A stretch of DNA of 64,000 bases from Archivesica marissinica (taxonomy: Eukaryota; Mollusca; Bivalvia; Venerida; Vesicomyidae): contig CM026386.1 in the NCBI GenBank assembly GCA_014843695.1, positions 85,030,850 to 85,094,849 of the forward strand, written 5' to 3'. The notes below the pieces were generated by a model. It was not told the DNA's origin. It saw only the letters and a program-made list of their open reading frames with translations, and searched no databases. Made by a program: the position numbers and the translations under genes. Shown piece by piece: positions 12,501 through 22,213 of the stretch; positions within the stretch are counted from its first letter, which is position 1; every line of letters begins with the position of its first letter.

Positions 12501-13705
12501 TTTCGACAATTGTAACACACACGGTTACATGCAAGTTGTTCCTTATGATCATAACCTTTGTTGCACTGCGTACAACAGTAGTTCCTGCTTAGAAATGCCG
12601 ACATGCTGGTTATGACATCATAGTGGTTGTCATGATGATACAAATAAATCTTCTTTTCTGCCATCTGGTCCACTATATGTTATGCCATTGAAGTATTCTT
12701 TGGACACCACATTTAGTTGATAGTCCACTAAATCGTGTTGAAACTTCTTAATATCATCGATCCCACATTGTCCTGGAACAACGTCGGTCATTTAGTGTAG
12801 CTCTCTTGCTAGATTGCCTTGGATAGCCCTTCCTTGTCGTATGTAATTCCATTTCTCATGTTCATCAATTTTGGCTTTCGCCGTTATGATGGCCCTGGTG
12901 CAACACAGATCATCCTGATTCTGTATTCGTATGATGCATCTTTTGTCCATCAGACATTTCTCCGTGTTGACGTATCTGGTATCTTTTCTGAGCGCCACAA
13001 ATAGGCATGTCCACGTGGGTCACTTCGAATATCAAGGATTCATCAATGACGAAATCCTCATTGGACTGTATGACACGTTCAATTTCTGACATAAAGCGGT
13101 CGACTGTCAGTTCTGGTACTCGTATAAAAGGAATCACAATTGGATAATCCAATGATGGAGTTTGCACCGTTAGTCTCACCAAATCACTTGGCTTCGCTCC
13201 CTTGGTCAGGTCTTCAATGATAGCCGCAAACATTCGCTTGAGTGTAGATAACACATCCTCTGTTATCTCAATGTCTTTAAACGAAACCTTGTATGTTGAT
13301 CCCAGTGTTCTAAACTTAGGTATTCATTGTTCTTTAATCTTGGTTATGTGGTAGAACTGTCTCAGATCATCATCTTTCTTCAATCGTTTGGTAGGTCCAG
13401 TACTTGTAGGTTCTGCATCGGCAGGCCTTTTTAAGCCACCACCAATTTGATGTGTCTCCATCAGATGACGTTGTAGATTGTCAGGACGGCTAAAGGCACG
13501 TTTGCATTCGGAACAATGAACGTTATTCACATTGTTGTGTTTTTCCATGTGCCTGTCTAGATTGGTCTTCCTAGTAAACAGAGCACTACATATTTGTCAA
13601 TGATAACGTCTCCAATGATTAGCTGTCCTCTGGTGTTGGTGTTGAAGAAGTTGGCTCCTCTTACCAGCAGCAAATTCGCACTCGGGACAGCTGAAAGCCA
13701 TGTTG
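9590..13705 (-). pseudogene. Polinton protein-primed family B DNA polymerase, broken
   Basis: Read from right to left. The N-terminus has C2H2 fingers (HCSECKRAF...HLMETH at 13.55-13.44 kb), then a domain at 13.25-12.70 kb, then several CxxC zinc-binding pairs in 12.60-12.20 kb. The 3'-5' exonuclease follows: Exo I FFDIEC, Exo II NYQGYD, Exo III YCRSDMDIL. Polymerase motif A is DVTSLYP (about 10.85 kb) and motif B is LNSFWGK (about 10.28 kb). Motif C reads EDTYS near 10.0 kb, where the family has DTD, so a metal-binding aspartate is lost. Frame breaks or stops occur near 13.3, 12.95, 12.7, 11.1, 10.5 and 9.86 kb. The C-terminus ends at the family-typical PYGY just before 9.59 kb. Role: self-synthesising replication of the element. 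Full span of about 1,350 codons suits the family. Confidence 0.88.
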
Positions 13706-14288
13706 ATTGCTTAACGTCTGGAAAAAATTGTAAAAATATGACAACAATGAGTCACATCTTACAAGTTTGTGCAAAAGGGGCAACTGATTGGTCAGTGTAG
13801 GCCCTGTACAAAAATTTCTTTATTTGGATTGGTTGGTTGAAAAGCACTTTTCAAGCTTAAGATGTTTTATTTTGCAAATAGACAAACATGCTAGTACTAA
13901 ATAATCAACTAACATTTCAAAGTTCAATGTACTTTGGCTGTGAAAATATCCAAACAATTAAAATATTAAGTAAAATACCTTACGTTGTTAGCACCTGTAA
14001 ACACGCTTTGGGTTTTACTGTATGACCTTTGGAGATGTATCTCAATCTGGAAATGAAATAATGGTATGAGTACTGGTATTTAAATTATGATGTTGTGCAT
14101 GCGCATAAAGGTTTGAATAACTGGATTTGATTGGCTAAACACGAACAAGAACGTTTTTATCTTTTCTTAATGATATAATATCAGGAAAAAAAGGGTGTAT
14201 GTCATCATTCTGAAGATAGTTATCCGAAGAGAAACATGTATCTGCAAGGTATCCTGAATGTAGGCAAGACCTTTCGAGGAGAGATGTT
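13706..14288. other. Divergent spacer between the two Polinton gene blocks
   Basis: Lies between the leftward polymerase and rightward ATPase. No capsid- or protease-like frame is visible. It may hold divergent promoters, and it is the likely scar of a lost capsid block. Confidence 0.5.
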
Positions 14289-14377
14289 ATGTTAAGACAT
14301 CAGAGACACAGACATAATGTTGATGAACTAGATCATAGGACGGTGGGCAATGAATCGCAGAGCATTTATGCGTATCC

Positions 14378-14468
14378 GCCGCCGCAGAGCATTCATGCGT
14401 ATCCGCCGCCGCCACCGCCGCCGCCACCGCCGCCGCCACCGCCGCCGCCACCGCCGCCGCCACCGTCT
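14378..14468 (+). repeat. (CCGCCGCCA)n microsatellite
   Basis: A GC-rich 9-bp/3-bp repeat in an AT-rich window, encoding polyproline in one plus frame and poly(Arg/His) or poly-Ala in others. It sits just 5' of the ATPase core. Confidence 0.9.
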
Positions 14469-14533
14469 TTGTCCCCACCAGAGGGATCGCCATTTGCAGT
14501 ATCCATTCACTATGATGATTTCGGGACCCACGG

Positions 14534-14647
14534 GTAATCGACTTGTATTATTAATTGCCATATTTTATTTCATATAATTATTTTACATATAGTATCATTA
14601 TATGTCTGTAGTGTATTTGCTGACTTGTACTATATCATGTATTTCAG
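14534..14647 (+). other. Spliceosomal intron inside the ATPase Walker A motif
   Basis: 114 bp, AT-rich, with gtaatcg donor and a tgtatttcag acceptor. Removing it rejoins the P-loop in frame (phase 1). Confidence 0.75.
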
Positions 14648-15354
14648 CTTGTGGTAGGACAACCTTTGTGAAGGGCTTGCTACAGAACCATACTTCTAGA
14701 ATTCAATCCAAGATACAGAGAATAATATGGTTATACAGATGGTGGCAGTCGCTCTATGATGTCATTAAGGACACAGTTTTACCCGTTGTAGAGTTAATAC
14801 AGGGAATTCCGGCGGATTTAGCGGATGATGATTTCTTTGATCCCAAAGTGAACAATTTCCTGGTGTTGGATGACTTAATGTCGGTTTGTGGGAAAGATCA
14901 ACGCATCACAGATTTGTTTACAGAAGGTTCGAGTCACAGATCTCTATCAATCGCATCAATCCAGCAGAATCTTTATGCGAGCAATAACCCAACGTAGAGG
15001 AGAAACTGTCATTATCTAGTTCTATTCAACAATCCTATAGATAGACAGTCTGCTATGACATTAGCTCGCCAGATGTACCCTGGCCATACGGACAGATTCT
15101 TGAAATCGTTTGAAAAAGCCATCAGACACCCATATGGCTATTTGTTTGTGGACTTAAAGCCGTTTACGACAGAAAAGGACAGGGTAAGACATGACGTCAC
15201 GTGGGTAGGGCAAGACACTACACCTATAAAAGAAGACAACGTGTGTCCAGGCTCTCATTCGTCAGTTGAAACTCAAACAGTGTACATCGGTGAAGAAAAT
15301 AATCCAGCAGAAGAATATAATCAAACAGAGGAATCGGTTAACCTATCAGGAAAC

Positions 15355-15927
15355 ATGGCTGATAAAGGACACGCTTGCGACGATTGTGGACTATTGTTCG
15401 ACACAACGCACGATGTGCATCGGCACATCAAGGCGGGCAATGTCCTGAGAATGAAGAACCAGTGCCCAAAAAGATGAAGCTAGAAGATAATGTTGAAACT
15501 ATGATAAAACTAGAAACGTACGGACAGCTACGACGATATTGAAGAGAACCAAGCATACACTGCGCTGTGAAAACTAGCCAGGGAAAGAGGCGAAGACAAG
15601 TACATAACGTGTTATGACCAATACGTAGCCAATAGTGAATCCGACAAAGAGGCCACACACTTAACGGAAGAACGAATGGAGCATTACGATCAAAGTAAAT
15701 TCATTGAGCTATACAACCAGATAATTGCAACCTACATTGTTCCACTCAGAACAAGTGGCATACATCGCAAGATTATGTCAGAGATCGACACATCAAAGGG
15801 TATCAACCTAACATCGGCCGTGAAACGTATCCTGCGCAAACATAAGTATCAGTTCCAGGATTTATTTGACATGTCGGATGACAGTGACGAAAGTGACGAT
15901 GAAAGCAGCGATACCGAGGAACATTAA
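15355..15927 (+). pseudogene. Small Polinton C2H2 protein with acidic tail, frameshifted
   Basis: Starts MADKGHACDDC with a single C2H2-like finger (CDDC...HDVHRHIK), followed by a charged middle and a helical C-terminal part ending in an Asp/Glu/Ser-rich tail (DMSDDSDESDDE). Shifts near 15.44 and 15.52 kb and a TGA near 15.57 kb break it. Bivalve Polintons commonly have such a gene between ATPase and integrase, to my recollection; its function is unknown. The ATPase frame reads directly into its ATG. Confidence 0.65.
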
Positions 15928-15985
15928 ATAAGCGGTACACAGACATATAACTTCATTTGTACATATGCCATAGACGCGTACAGAC

Positions 15986-17131
15986 ATGGCTCCGTGGAAG
16001 GATTATTTGAAGGAAATTTATTATGATCCATCCCATCCTGCTAGTTATGCGGGACCACAAAAACTGTATAAAGTGGTACAGGGAGAAGGAAAATATAAAC
16101 TAGGAATACATATGATACGAAGATTCTTAAAAAACCAAGAGTCATATAGTCTTCATAAACCCGTGAGAAGGCGATTTCAACGAAACCACGTGATAAGTGC
16201 AGGGCAGGACGATTTATGGATGGCAGACCTAATGGACCTGGTGAAATATGCTAAATGGAATCGAGGCTATAAATATGTGCTATTAATCATAGACACATTC
16301 AGCAAAACAGTTTGGCTGCGACCATTTCAAGATGTCTTCACCAAATCTGGAAGTTCTCCATCCAAACTGATTACCGACAAAGGTACGATATCAGCTTAAT
16401 TATCCAACATCATTTAGTAAACCTTTCCTACATGTATATACAGCTATTCTCTATGTAATATATTGATGTGTATTACATATGCATTCTCTATCATTTCAGG
16501 TCAAGAGTTCCGTGCTAAAAAGGTACAGGTGGTCATGAAAGAATACGGAATAGTGTACTTCCCTACGCAACACGAAACTAAGGCCTCGACTTCTGAGAGG
16601 GCAATCTTCAAGACGAAGCTAAATCGTTATTTCACACACAAGGATAATTACGAGTACCTACCGGTGTTACAGAGTATGGCTGACAGTCATAACCAAACCT
16701 ATCACCGAACCATAGATATGGCTCCAGCCGACGTCAACGAAGACAATCAAGAAACAGTCAGACTGTCCACATACTTCGCACAGAGCAAGAACAATGGCAA
16801 ACTCAAACCATTCAAATATAAAATCGGTGATTATGTGCGCATCAGTCACTTAAAACATGTATTTTCCAGAGCGTACGACGAAACATATACGGGAGAAACG
16901 TTTTTAATACACACACGCTATCATAGAGGAACAATACCAATTTACCGATTGAAAGACATGAACAATGAGGAGATTAAAGGAACATTTTATCAAAGTGAAC
17001 TGCAGGAACTGGACATAATGCGAGACCAGATTTGGAAAATTGAACGTGTTCTTAAGACAATTGGTAAAGGACACAACAAACGCCTTTACGTGAAATGGAA
17101 GAATTTTTCCTCAGCTTTCAATAGCCAGTGA
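15986..17131 (+). pseudogene. Polinton integrase (DDE) with C-terminal chromodomain
   Basis: Two exons, 15986-16382 and 16500-17131, joined across a gtacg...tttcag intron that falls directly after the second catalytic region (ITDKG-QEF). The catalytic triad is readable: D in WMADLMDL, D in LITDKG, E in STSERAIF. Compared with the family, about a dozen residues seem missing between VWLRP and FQDVF. The C-terminal chromodomain (WKIERVLK...YVKWKNF) is cut by a stop at 17129-17131, about ten residues early. The role is strand transfer during integration. The DDE triad is intact, but the deletion and truncated chromodomain suggest a non-functional copy. Confidence 0.85.
16383..16499 (+). other. 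Spliceosomal intron in the integrase gene
   Basis: 117 bp; donor AAAG|gtacg, acceptor atttcag|GTC. It contains stops in the integrase frame, and removal restores TDKGQEF in phase 1. Confidence 0.8.
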
Positions 17132-17215
17132 CATCCAGTAATTGAAACTAGTTATGTGCTCGCTATTATATATTACATATCACATGTTGTAAATATACGT
17201 ATTTGTGTTATAGTC

Positions 17216-17221
17216 AATAAA
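17216..17221 (+). terminator. Polyadenylation signal AATAAA after integrase
   Basis: Canonical AATAAA about 85 bp after the integrase stop, with a second one near 17255. Cleavage site not visible. Confidence 0.5.
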
Positions 17222-17434
17222 GTTTAAAATGTATATTTCTTGTTCTTTTTAAATCAATAAAAGGGAGAGTAATACGAATGTCCTATCTACATTCAGTAAG
17301 CTCGCTATGTTTACATTCCGACTATTATGATGTAATGCTTAATGGGTTAAAGTGCTTTTGCTCATAACATAAAGCGAACTATACAGATATCGATTCGCTT
17401 GTATACATCGCAGATAAAAACCAAGCTGTCATTT

Positions 17435-17680
17435 AGTTTATACAAATTTATTTTAGCTCGATTGCGAAACAAGTTCATATAACTTATATTAATCACTCTC
17501 GAGACCTCATTCCTGATGGAATCCATCGCCACGAGGGAGAGAGAAGAGGCAACGTGGAAATTAAATGCATTGCCTAAGGGCACAATCGTAACGGCTCCAG
17601 CGGGGCTCGAACTCCGGACCTTTCGCACCTGAAGCGAACGTGCATCCACTGCGCTGTCACGACTTCCTGTCATTTGATTG
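17435..17680 (-). mobile_element. SINE family A, near-complete copy
   Basis: On the minus strand: tRNA-like head (gcgcagtggatgcacg, gttcgagccccgctgg), a middle with attgtgcccttaggcaagg, and a 3' tail ending aacttgtttcgcaatcgagc. Partial copies of the same family lie at 30.4-30.56 and 50.4-50.58 kb. It is inserted in the right end of the Polinton. Confidence 0.75.
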
Positions 17681-17689
17681 GCTATTGGT

Positions 17690-18015
17690 TTAAGAAAAGT
17701 ACTCTTACCTCTGTGTTATGTAGCTACGTAAACTACGTAAAGATACGCTCTATCACGGCGGTGTTTACATCTCTAGCCCAGGTTTAAAAGTGACATGAAT
17801 ATGTGAAAATGTAGATTGTCGAAGGCTTAGGATGGTTCGATTGGTTAATTAACACGTAACATCGTTTTAGAAGGCTAGTGCATGCATTGATTCGCTGTAC
17901 ATTGCACAACGGATTGTCAAATTGGTTTAATCCGGTATGGGGCAGATAGCTGTATGATTATGTATAACGTAACTCGGGAGTTTATTTAACATAGAGTAGT
18001 ATACATTTACTTGTA
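17690..18015. other. Polinton right subterminal non-coding DNA
   Basis: No gene or repeat recognised up to the right terminal repeat. Confidence 0.5.
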
Positions 18016-18084
18016 TCGTTTGCTACGATCGACTATAAATAGATTAAACGGGAAAAACATCGACCAACGGTATTAAAAAATTGA
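18016..18084 (-). repeat. Polinton right terminal inverted repeat
   Basis: Reverse complement of the left end (9188-9255), including ctacgatcgactataaatag and aaaacatcgaccaacggta. Confidence 0.85.
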
Positions 18085-18098
18085 CTCCTCAAAACAAA

Positions 18099-18163
18099 AT
18101 GGCGGAATTCTATACACGGAAACACGGTTTGGACACCGTCTTGACCCAGATTCTTATAAACAG
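18099..18163 (+). CDS. Candidate first coding exon of an unknown gene, or a relic
   Basis: An ATG 14 bp after the Polinton opens 21 codons (MAEFYTRKHGLDTV...) and runs into a strong splice donor CAG|gtaagc at 18164. A related segment in reverse at 20.98-21.06 kb keeps TRKHGL and also ends in aacag|gtaaac. I do not recognise the protein and see no second exon. If real, the Polinton sits in its 5' flank. Confidence 0.3.
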
Positions 18164-18733
18164 GTAAGCAAACATTAAAACCGTTCGTTATAAAATCACC
18201 GGTTTAGCGTATTTTGGCAATATACTACCTTCAACATACTCTGTTTACTTTGGTAGGTTGTTTTGTAACTGTATTATATCCGTATTTATATAACTACTGA
18301 TAACAGAAGTGAATATTATAGAGTAAACACGAATTCACGTACTAGTTTCTTCGTCTAAAAAACCCGTTAATAGTCTAACGATGATTTCGGGTAGTAGCCT
18401 AACTTAGTCATCCACATATACTGGGTACTCCAAGCACACACTACTGAGTATGACAGGTGACGCTTGTCGGAGACCGTTGATAAACATCTCATTTGAGACA
18501 CAGAATGTTGAAAATAACCACATACTCAGGGATAATTTGTGTTGACCAGATGTATGGAAGAAAATACCCTATTGTCAAAAATGAATGGGATATTTTGGAA
18601 AGCAATGGAATATTTTCCTTATTCGAACGGGATTTCACAAATAAAACAATTATAACAGTTTAAAGCAGTTTTTAATCGTTTTCAATGCAGTTTATTCTGC
18701 TTTCCATCTATTATAGACTATATATAATCTCCC
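18164..18733. other. No gene recognised
   Basis: AT-rich; would be the first intron of the candidate exon at 18.1 kb if that gene exists. Confidence 0.4.
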
Positions 18734-19240
18734 TTAATTAAGATTAATTGTTCTGGCTTTGGCATTATTCAATGTGTTTAATGCCGATTTAATGTCAAAT
18801 TTGTCCAGTGCACCCCCTTCCAGACAAATCCTCATGAGGCTGTCAATGTGTTCAGGTGACATACGGTTTCTCAGTGAGGTTGTGATGGCATTCTGTGTGG
18901 AGAAAGCCCTCAAAGTCAGCCGTGTGAACTGGGTGGGCTAATGCAAGTTGTGCCAGCTTAATGAGGTTAGGGAAGTCATCTTTGTGGTATTCCATAATAA
19001 GTGCCCATAACTGAGCAGTTGACTTTCTGGGGTAGCCTTGCTTTTTAACAACAAACTGGCGACGCCTTAACAAGTTTGGTAACTTTGTTGTCAATATCAG
19101 TTGAAATGGCAGACAGGAATTCACATGCAGAGTAGTAGCTCTGGTAATCTAGTTTGCCAACTGTAGCACCTTTGATGTGTGGGGTATCTAATTGTGTACC
19201 AGACTGGAATACTTGCTCAGTTAAAAACAGTCCCGAATGG
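18734..19240 (-). pseudogene. hAT-type transposase C-terminal fragment (dimerisation region)
   Basis: Reading leftward: KATVGKL-like start, QLWALIMEYHKDDFPNLIKL and LALAHPVHTAD, then after a one-base shift near 18.91 kb RAFSTQNAITTSLRNRMSPE and a stop at 18734-18736. The order FPNL...LA...HTA...(ER)AFS.QN...RN.M..E is that of the hAT C-terminal dimerisation domain found in KIAA1586/ZNF862-like proteins. In the family the AFS block is preceded by C-E-R; here the shift destroys that. Only the last ~170 codons are present. Confidence 0.7.
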
Positions 19241-19285
19241 TAATAGTGCCTGCCCGCCCGCCCAAACGCCCGCCCGCCCGTTCTT
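19241..19285. repeat. GGCGGGCG-type microsatellite at the LINE/hAT junction
   Basis: Minus strand reads repeated ggcgggcg. It separates the LINE end FSFFPRT from the hAT-derived fragment. Confidence 0.7.
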
Positions 19286-20560
19286 GGAAAAAAGGAAAAC
19301 TTGTAGTAGTCTGTAGTTGCTGTAATTAACCTATAGCTTATGGAATGGCAATGGCAAGCAGGACGGGAGAGGGGAACTAGGTAATTTTCAATGGGAATAG
19401 CAACAAGATCATTATGAATTTTATATAGAAGGGATAACCTATTGTCAATACGCCGTTGATCTAGTCTGCGTATATTTAGGGAATGTAGCATGTCTGTAAC
19501 ACTAGAGGTACGATAGAAGTCAGCCGTTATCCAATGCGATGTTGTCTCATATACCGCTGGACACATTCATATCGTCTATCAATGTTTGGGTATGGGGCAA
19601 CCAGATCTCGGAGCCATATTCAAGCTGGGGTCTCACTAGTGTCTGGTAAGCCATGGACTTAAGGGGTTCGGATTTGACCTGGAGGTTTCTACGTAGGAAT
19701 CCTAATGTTTGGTTTGCTTTCTTAGTTGACCTTTTTATGTGAGTGTCCCACGACAGGTTATTTGAGATATCCACGCCAAGGTATTTGGATGAGGTGACCT
19801 ACTCAAGTAGGACTCCGTGGAGTTCATATGGACTGGGAATAGGATGTTTCCTTCTGGTGACGTGGATAACTTGACATTTGGAGGGGTTAAAGTCCATGTC
19901 CCACTCCACCTCCCACTCTTCTAATCTCTTATGATCGTTTTGGAGTGTGACAGATTCATTTGCAGATAATAGATATATTGCAGTATGATCTGCAAAGATA
20001 CGGACTTTGGAACTGATGTTTTGTGGGAGGTCGTTTAGATAGGCTAGAAAAAGCAGGGGTCCAAATATGGATCCATGTGGGACTCCAGAGGAATGGCATC
20101 TGAACTAATACCATTAAGGACAACTGACTGGAGTCTGTTATCTAGAAAACTCTTAATCCACCTTAATGTTTGACCTCTGAATCCATAGTCATGCATTTTT
20201 AGTAGTACTTTCTCGTGATTGACCTTATCGAAAGCCTTACTGAAGTCTAATAGGATGAGATATACCTGATGCTTATTGTAGACAGAGGTAACCAAGTCAT
20301 TGATTAGCATTACTAATTGGGTCACGCATGACCGTTTTTCTCTAAAACCATGCTGCAAATGGTACATAATACAATGGTTAGTGAAGTGTTTTACTATCGA
20401 GGAGGAAACTAAGTATATGTTCTAGAACCTTGCATAGAACACATGTCAGTGAGATAGGACTATAGTTGGCGGGGTGTGACTTGTCCCCTTTTTTGTAAAT
20501 GGGAGCAACATTTGCTGACTTCCACTGGACCGGCAGTGATCCTTCGTTGAGGGGAGGGAG
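19286..20560 (-). pseudogene. Non-LTR retrotransposon (LINE) reverse transcriptase fragment
   Basis: Order from 20.56 kb leftward: NVAPIYKKGDKSHPANY and PISLTCV; HGFREKRSC and TQL; DFSKAFDKVNHEKVL; a damaged GVP-GS region; FADHTAIYL, where the family has FADD so a catalytic Asp is His; then SSKYLGVDI, the LEYGSEIW thumb-like region and the tail FSFFPRT. Several shifts and stops. The jockey/CR1/RTE-type clade cannot be fixed by eye. 5' end missing. Confidence 0.85.
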
Positions 20561-20739
20561 GCCATTCCAATGTCATGGGTTAATATAGTTAATATGGTGC
20601 GTGTGACCTAAATGTTACTAATGCATTCAATTACTTATATACATTGTATGTTTTATTGATGCCAAGCACCTTGTGGGGACCTTGACATGTTTTTTTGGAC
20701 AGGCTTAGCAGACTTAAGTCACTAACCAGTACTGAGATG

Positions 20740-20840
20740 CCTCACTCAATGACACTATATGTGCCCCAAACTAGTATCAAACCCAGGACCCTTTGAATCC
20801 AAATAAGACACTCTACCACTGTACCACTGGACAATGGACG
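20740..20840 (-). mobile_element. SINE family E copy (reverse)
   Basis: Reverse complement reads a tRNA-like head with ccagtggtacagtggtagag and a B-box-like gggtttgatac. Confidence 0.5.
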
Positions 20841-20974
20841 ACACACTAAGTAATTCTCTGAACCATTTAACCCATATACATTCGTAGGAACAGATATTGC
20901 GTCTAACTACTGGTAAATTTCAAGATTATGTGACACTCGGGTGTGTCATTCCTATACGAGTAATGAATATTTAC

Positions 20975-21097
20975 GTTTGTTTACCTGTTAGTCTCGTTTT
21001 GGTCAAAACGGTGCGCACTATATCATAAGCCAAACCGTGTTTCCGTGTATTGAATATATAGGGAAACAAGTGTGCTATAGATATGAGGTTAACTACT
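20975..21097 (-). other. Uninterrupted relative of the Polinton flanks
   Basis: In reverse complement this segment has the left flank of the Polinton (ends ctatagcacacttg), 12 bp, then the right-flank words acacggaaacacggtttgg and a donor-like aacaggtaaac. It may be a paralogous promoter/first exon. Confidence 0.55.
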
Positions 21098-21099
21098 TC

Positions 21100-21810
21100 G
21101 AGTGTTGGGAGTAGTATGTAGTACAAGTAATGCAGGGAAATGCATGCGAAGCTACCCTCCGCCACCACCAGCAACCCTTATCCTAACCCAAACGTATGCA
21201 CGTACCGGTAAACATATAAGTGAAATAAAAATTACCTCTCATTCCTTTACTTTGAAATCTTGTCTCATTCCTTTACTTTGAAATCTTGTCCTGCAGGGCT
21301 CGGGCGAGCTCTCTATCTATCTTCCTCTAATGTCAAAACCCCTCGCGGGGAGCTAGCCAGGTTTACCATGGCACTTTGGTGATACTTTAGTACAAGTAAC
21401 CAGCTGTTATCACTATGGCAATAGTTAATACATACAGCCAGGGATGTGCCAATTGATCGGATATCCACTACAAATCAACCGGGAACAAATGGGCGTTATT
21501 CAAAGAAGGGAGGTAACTAATAATGAGTTATACGGATGAATGGAATATCAAACATTAGGTTTCATGAGGAGCAACATCAATGTGTACTCAGAACCGCTGA
21601 ACTCAACAACATATACGGCACGTGACCCAGTGATTCTATAATTAACGTACATACGGTGTCCCTTTATAATTATTGAAAAATGTTTGGCAACAGTTTTATT
21701 TTTTCTAATCAATAATTTAGTATTATATAATATGTAATGTAGACATGTTATTTTTTTGCTATTTCACTGATAAAGCTGTAATATGTAATGTCCATTATGA
21801 ACGCATAAAT
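21100..21810. other. No gene recognised
   Basis: Contains a short duplicated word (cattcctttactttgaaatc, twice at 21.24-21.29 kb). Nothing else seen. Confidence 0.4.
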
Positions 21811-21814
21811 ATGT

Positions 21815-22213
21815 TTCAGCCAACCTCTATGCTAGTTGATAAACGAAAGCTTGCCAGTAACTGCGGCTTCTTTGACTAACCTAATGCACTCACCCTATGT
21901 ACCCAAATACAACACATTGTCTTTACTGTGAAATGTTCATACAATGGAACACGATAATCGATTGAAATAACTAAATATAATAGTTGTAGTTGTTTCTGTC
22001 GATTTTCATGTTATCGTTGATCAACTTGAATCGTGTTGCCTGGAAAACGATTCTTTCAAAATAAAGCAATACAATTGTAATGACATTCTGTTACTATTTC
22101 AGTTTTCGTTGCCACGAACCAGAATGTAATACTTGGTTCTTTAGGTTGTATATACGTAAATAGGTGGAATGTAGTTCTTTCTAATAATTTTTGTTTTTTT
22201 CAAAATTAAGTGG
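21815..22213 (+). pseudogene. Inverted duplicate of the receptor's last intron and terminal exon
   Basis: This stretch matches the reverse complement of 32.02-32.31 kb over about 300 bp. It keeps the acceptor tttcag, then a 27-nt coding stub 22103-22129 (FSLPRTRM, stop TAA) aligned with FSLPRPRV and TGA in the main gene. No adjacent upstream exons are present on the plus strand, so it is a relic or 3' fragment of a paralogue. Confidence 0.7.

Larger units (their letters stand above)
14289..15354 (+). pseudogene. Polinton packaging ATPase (FtsK/HerA type), broken
   Basis: An intron at 14534-14647 (gtaatc...tttcag) splits Walker A; splicing joins SGPT to ACGRT, giving a GxxxxG-R-T version in which the usual lysine is arginine. 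Walker B is FLVLDDL near 14.87 kb, followed by the family-typical ITDLFTEGS segment. A TAG stop at 14995-14997 interrupts the same frame, which then resumes with HYLVLFNNP and ARQMYPGH. The C-terminal part runs on, without a stop, into the next gene. Upstream is a proline-rich low-complexity run. The family packages DNA into capsids, which this copy cannot make. Loss of the lysine and the stop indicate decay. Confidence 0.82.
9188..18084. mobile_element. Polinton/Maverick DNA transposon, decayed, 8.9 kb
   Basis: Inverted terminal repeats of about 68 bp (9188-9255 and 18016-18084) enclose the gene set typical of Polintons: protein-primed DNA polymerase B on the minus strand and, on the plus strand, an FtsK/HerA-type packaging ATPase, a small C2H2 protein and a retroviral-type integrase with a chromodomain. 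Typical elements are 15-20 kb and also encode major and minor capsid proteins and a cysteine protease; none of these is visible. The space where they would lie (13.7-14.3 kb) is only 0.6 kb. All four genes carry disabling changes, so the copy is inactive. A SINE sits inside the right end at 17.44-17.68 kb. I could not identify a convincing 6-bp target-site duplication. Confidence 0.88.

Noticed and set aside
14287..14577. Polyproline, polyalanine and Arg/His-rich proteins in several frames
   Set aside because: All derive from one (CCGCCGCCA)n microsatellite in front of the Polinton ATPase.
9188..18084. Calling a 6-bp target-site duplication for the Polinton
   Set aside because: The bases next to the two ends (cacttg and ctcctc) do not match, and the relative site at 21 kb is not base-perfect.
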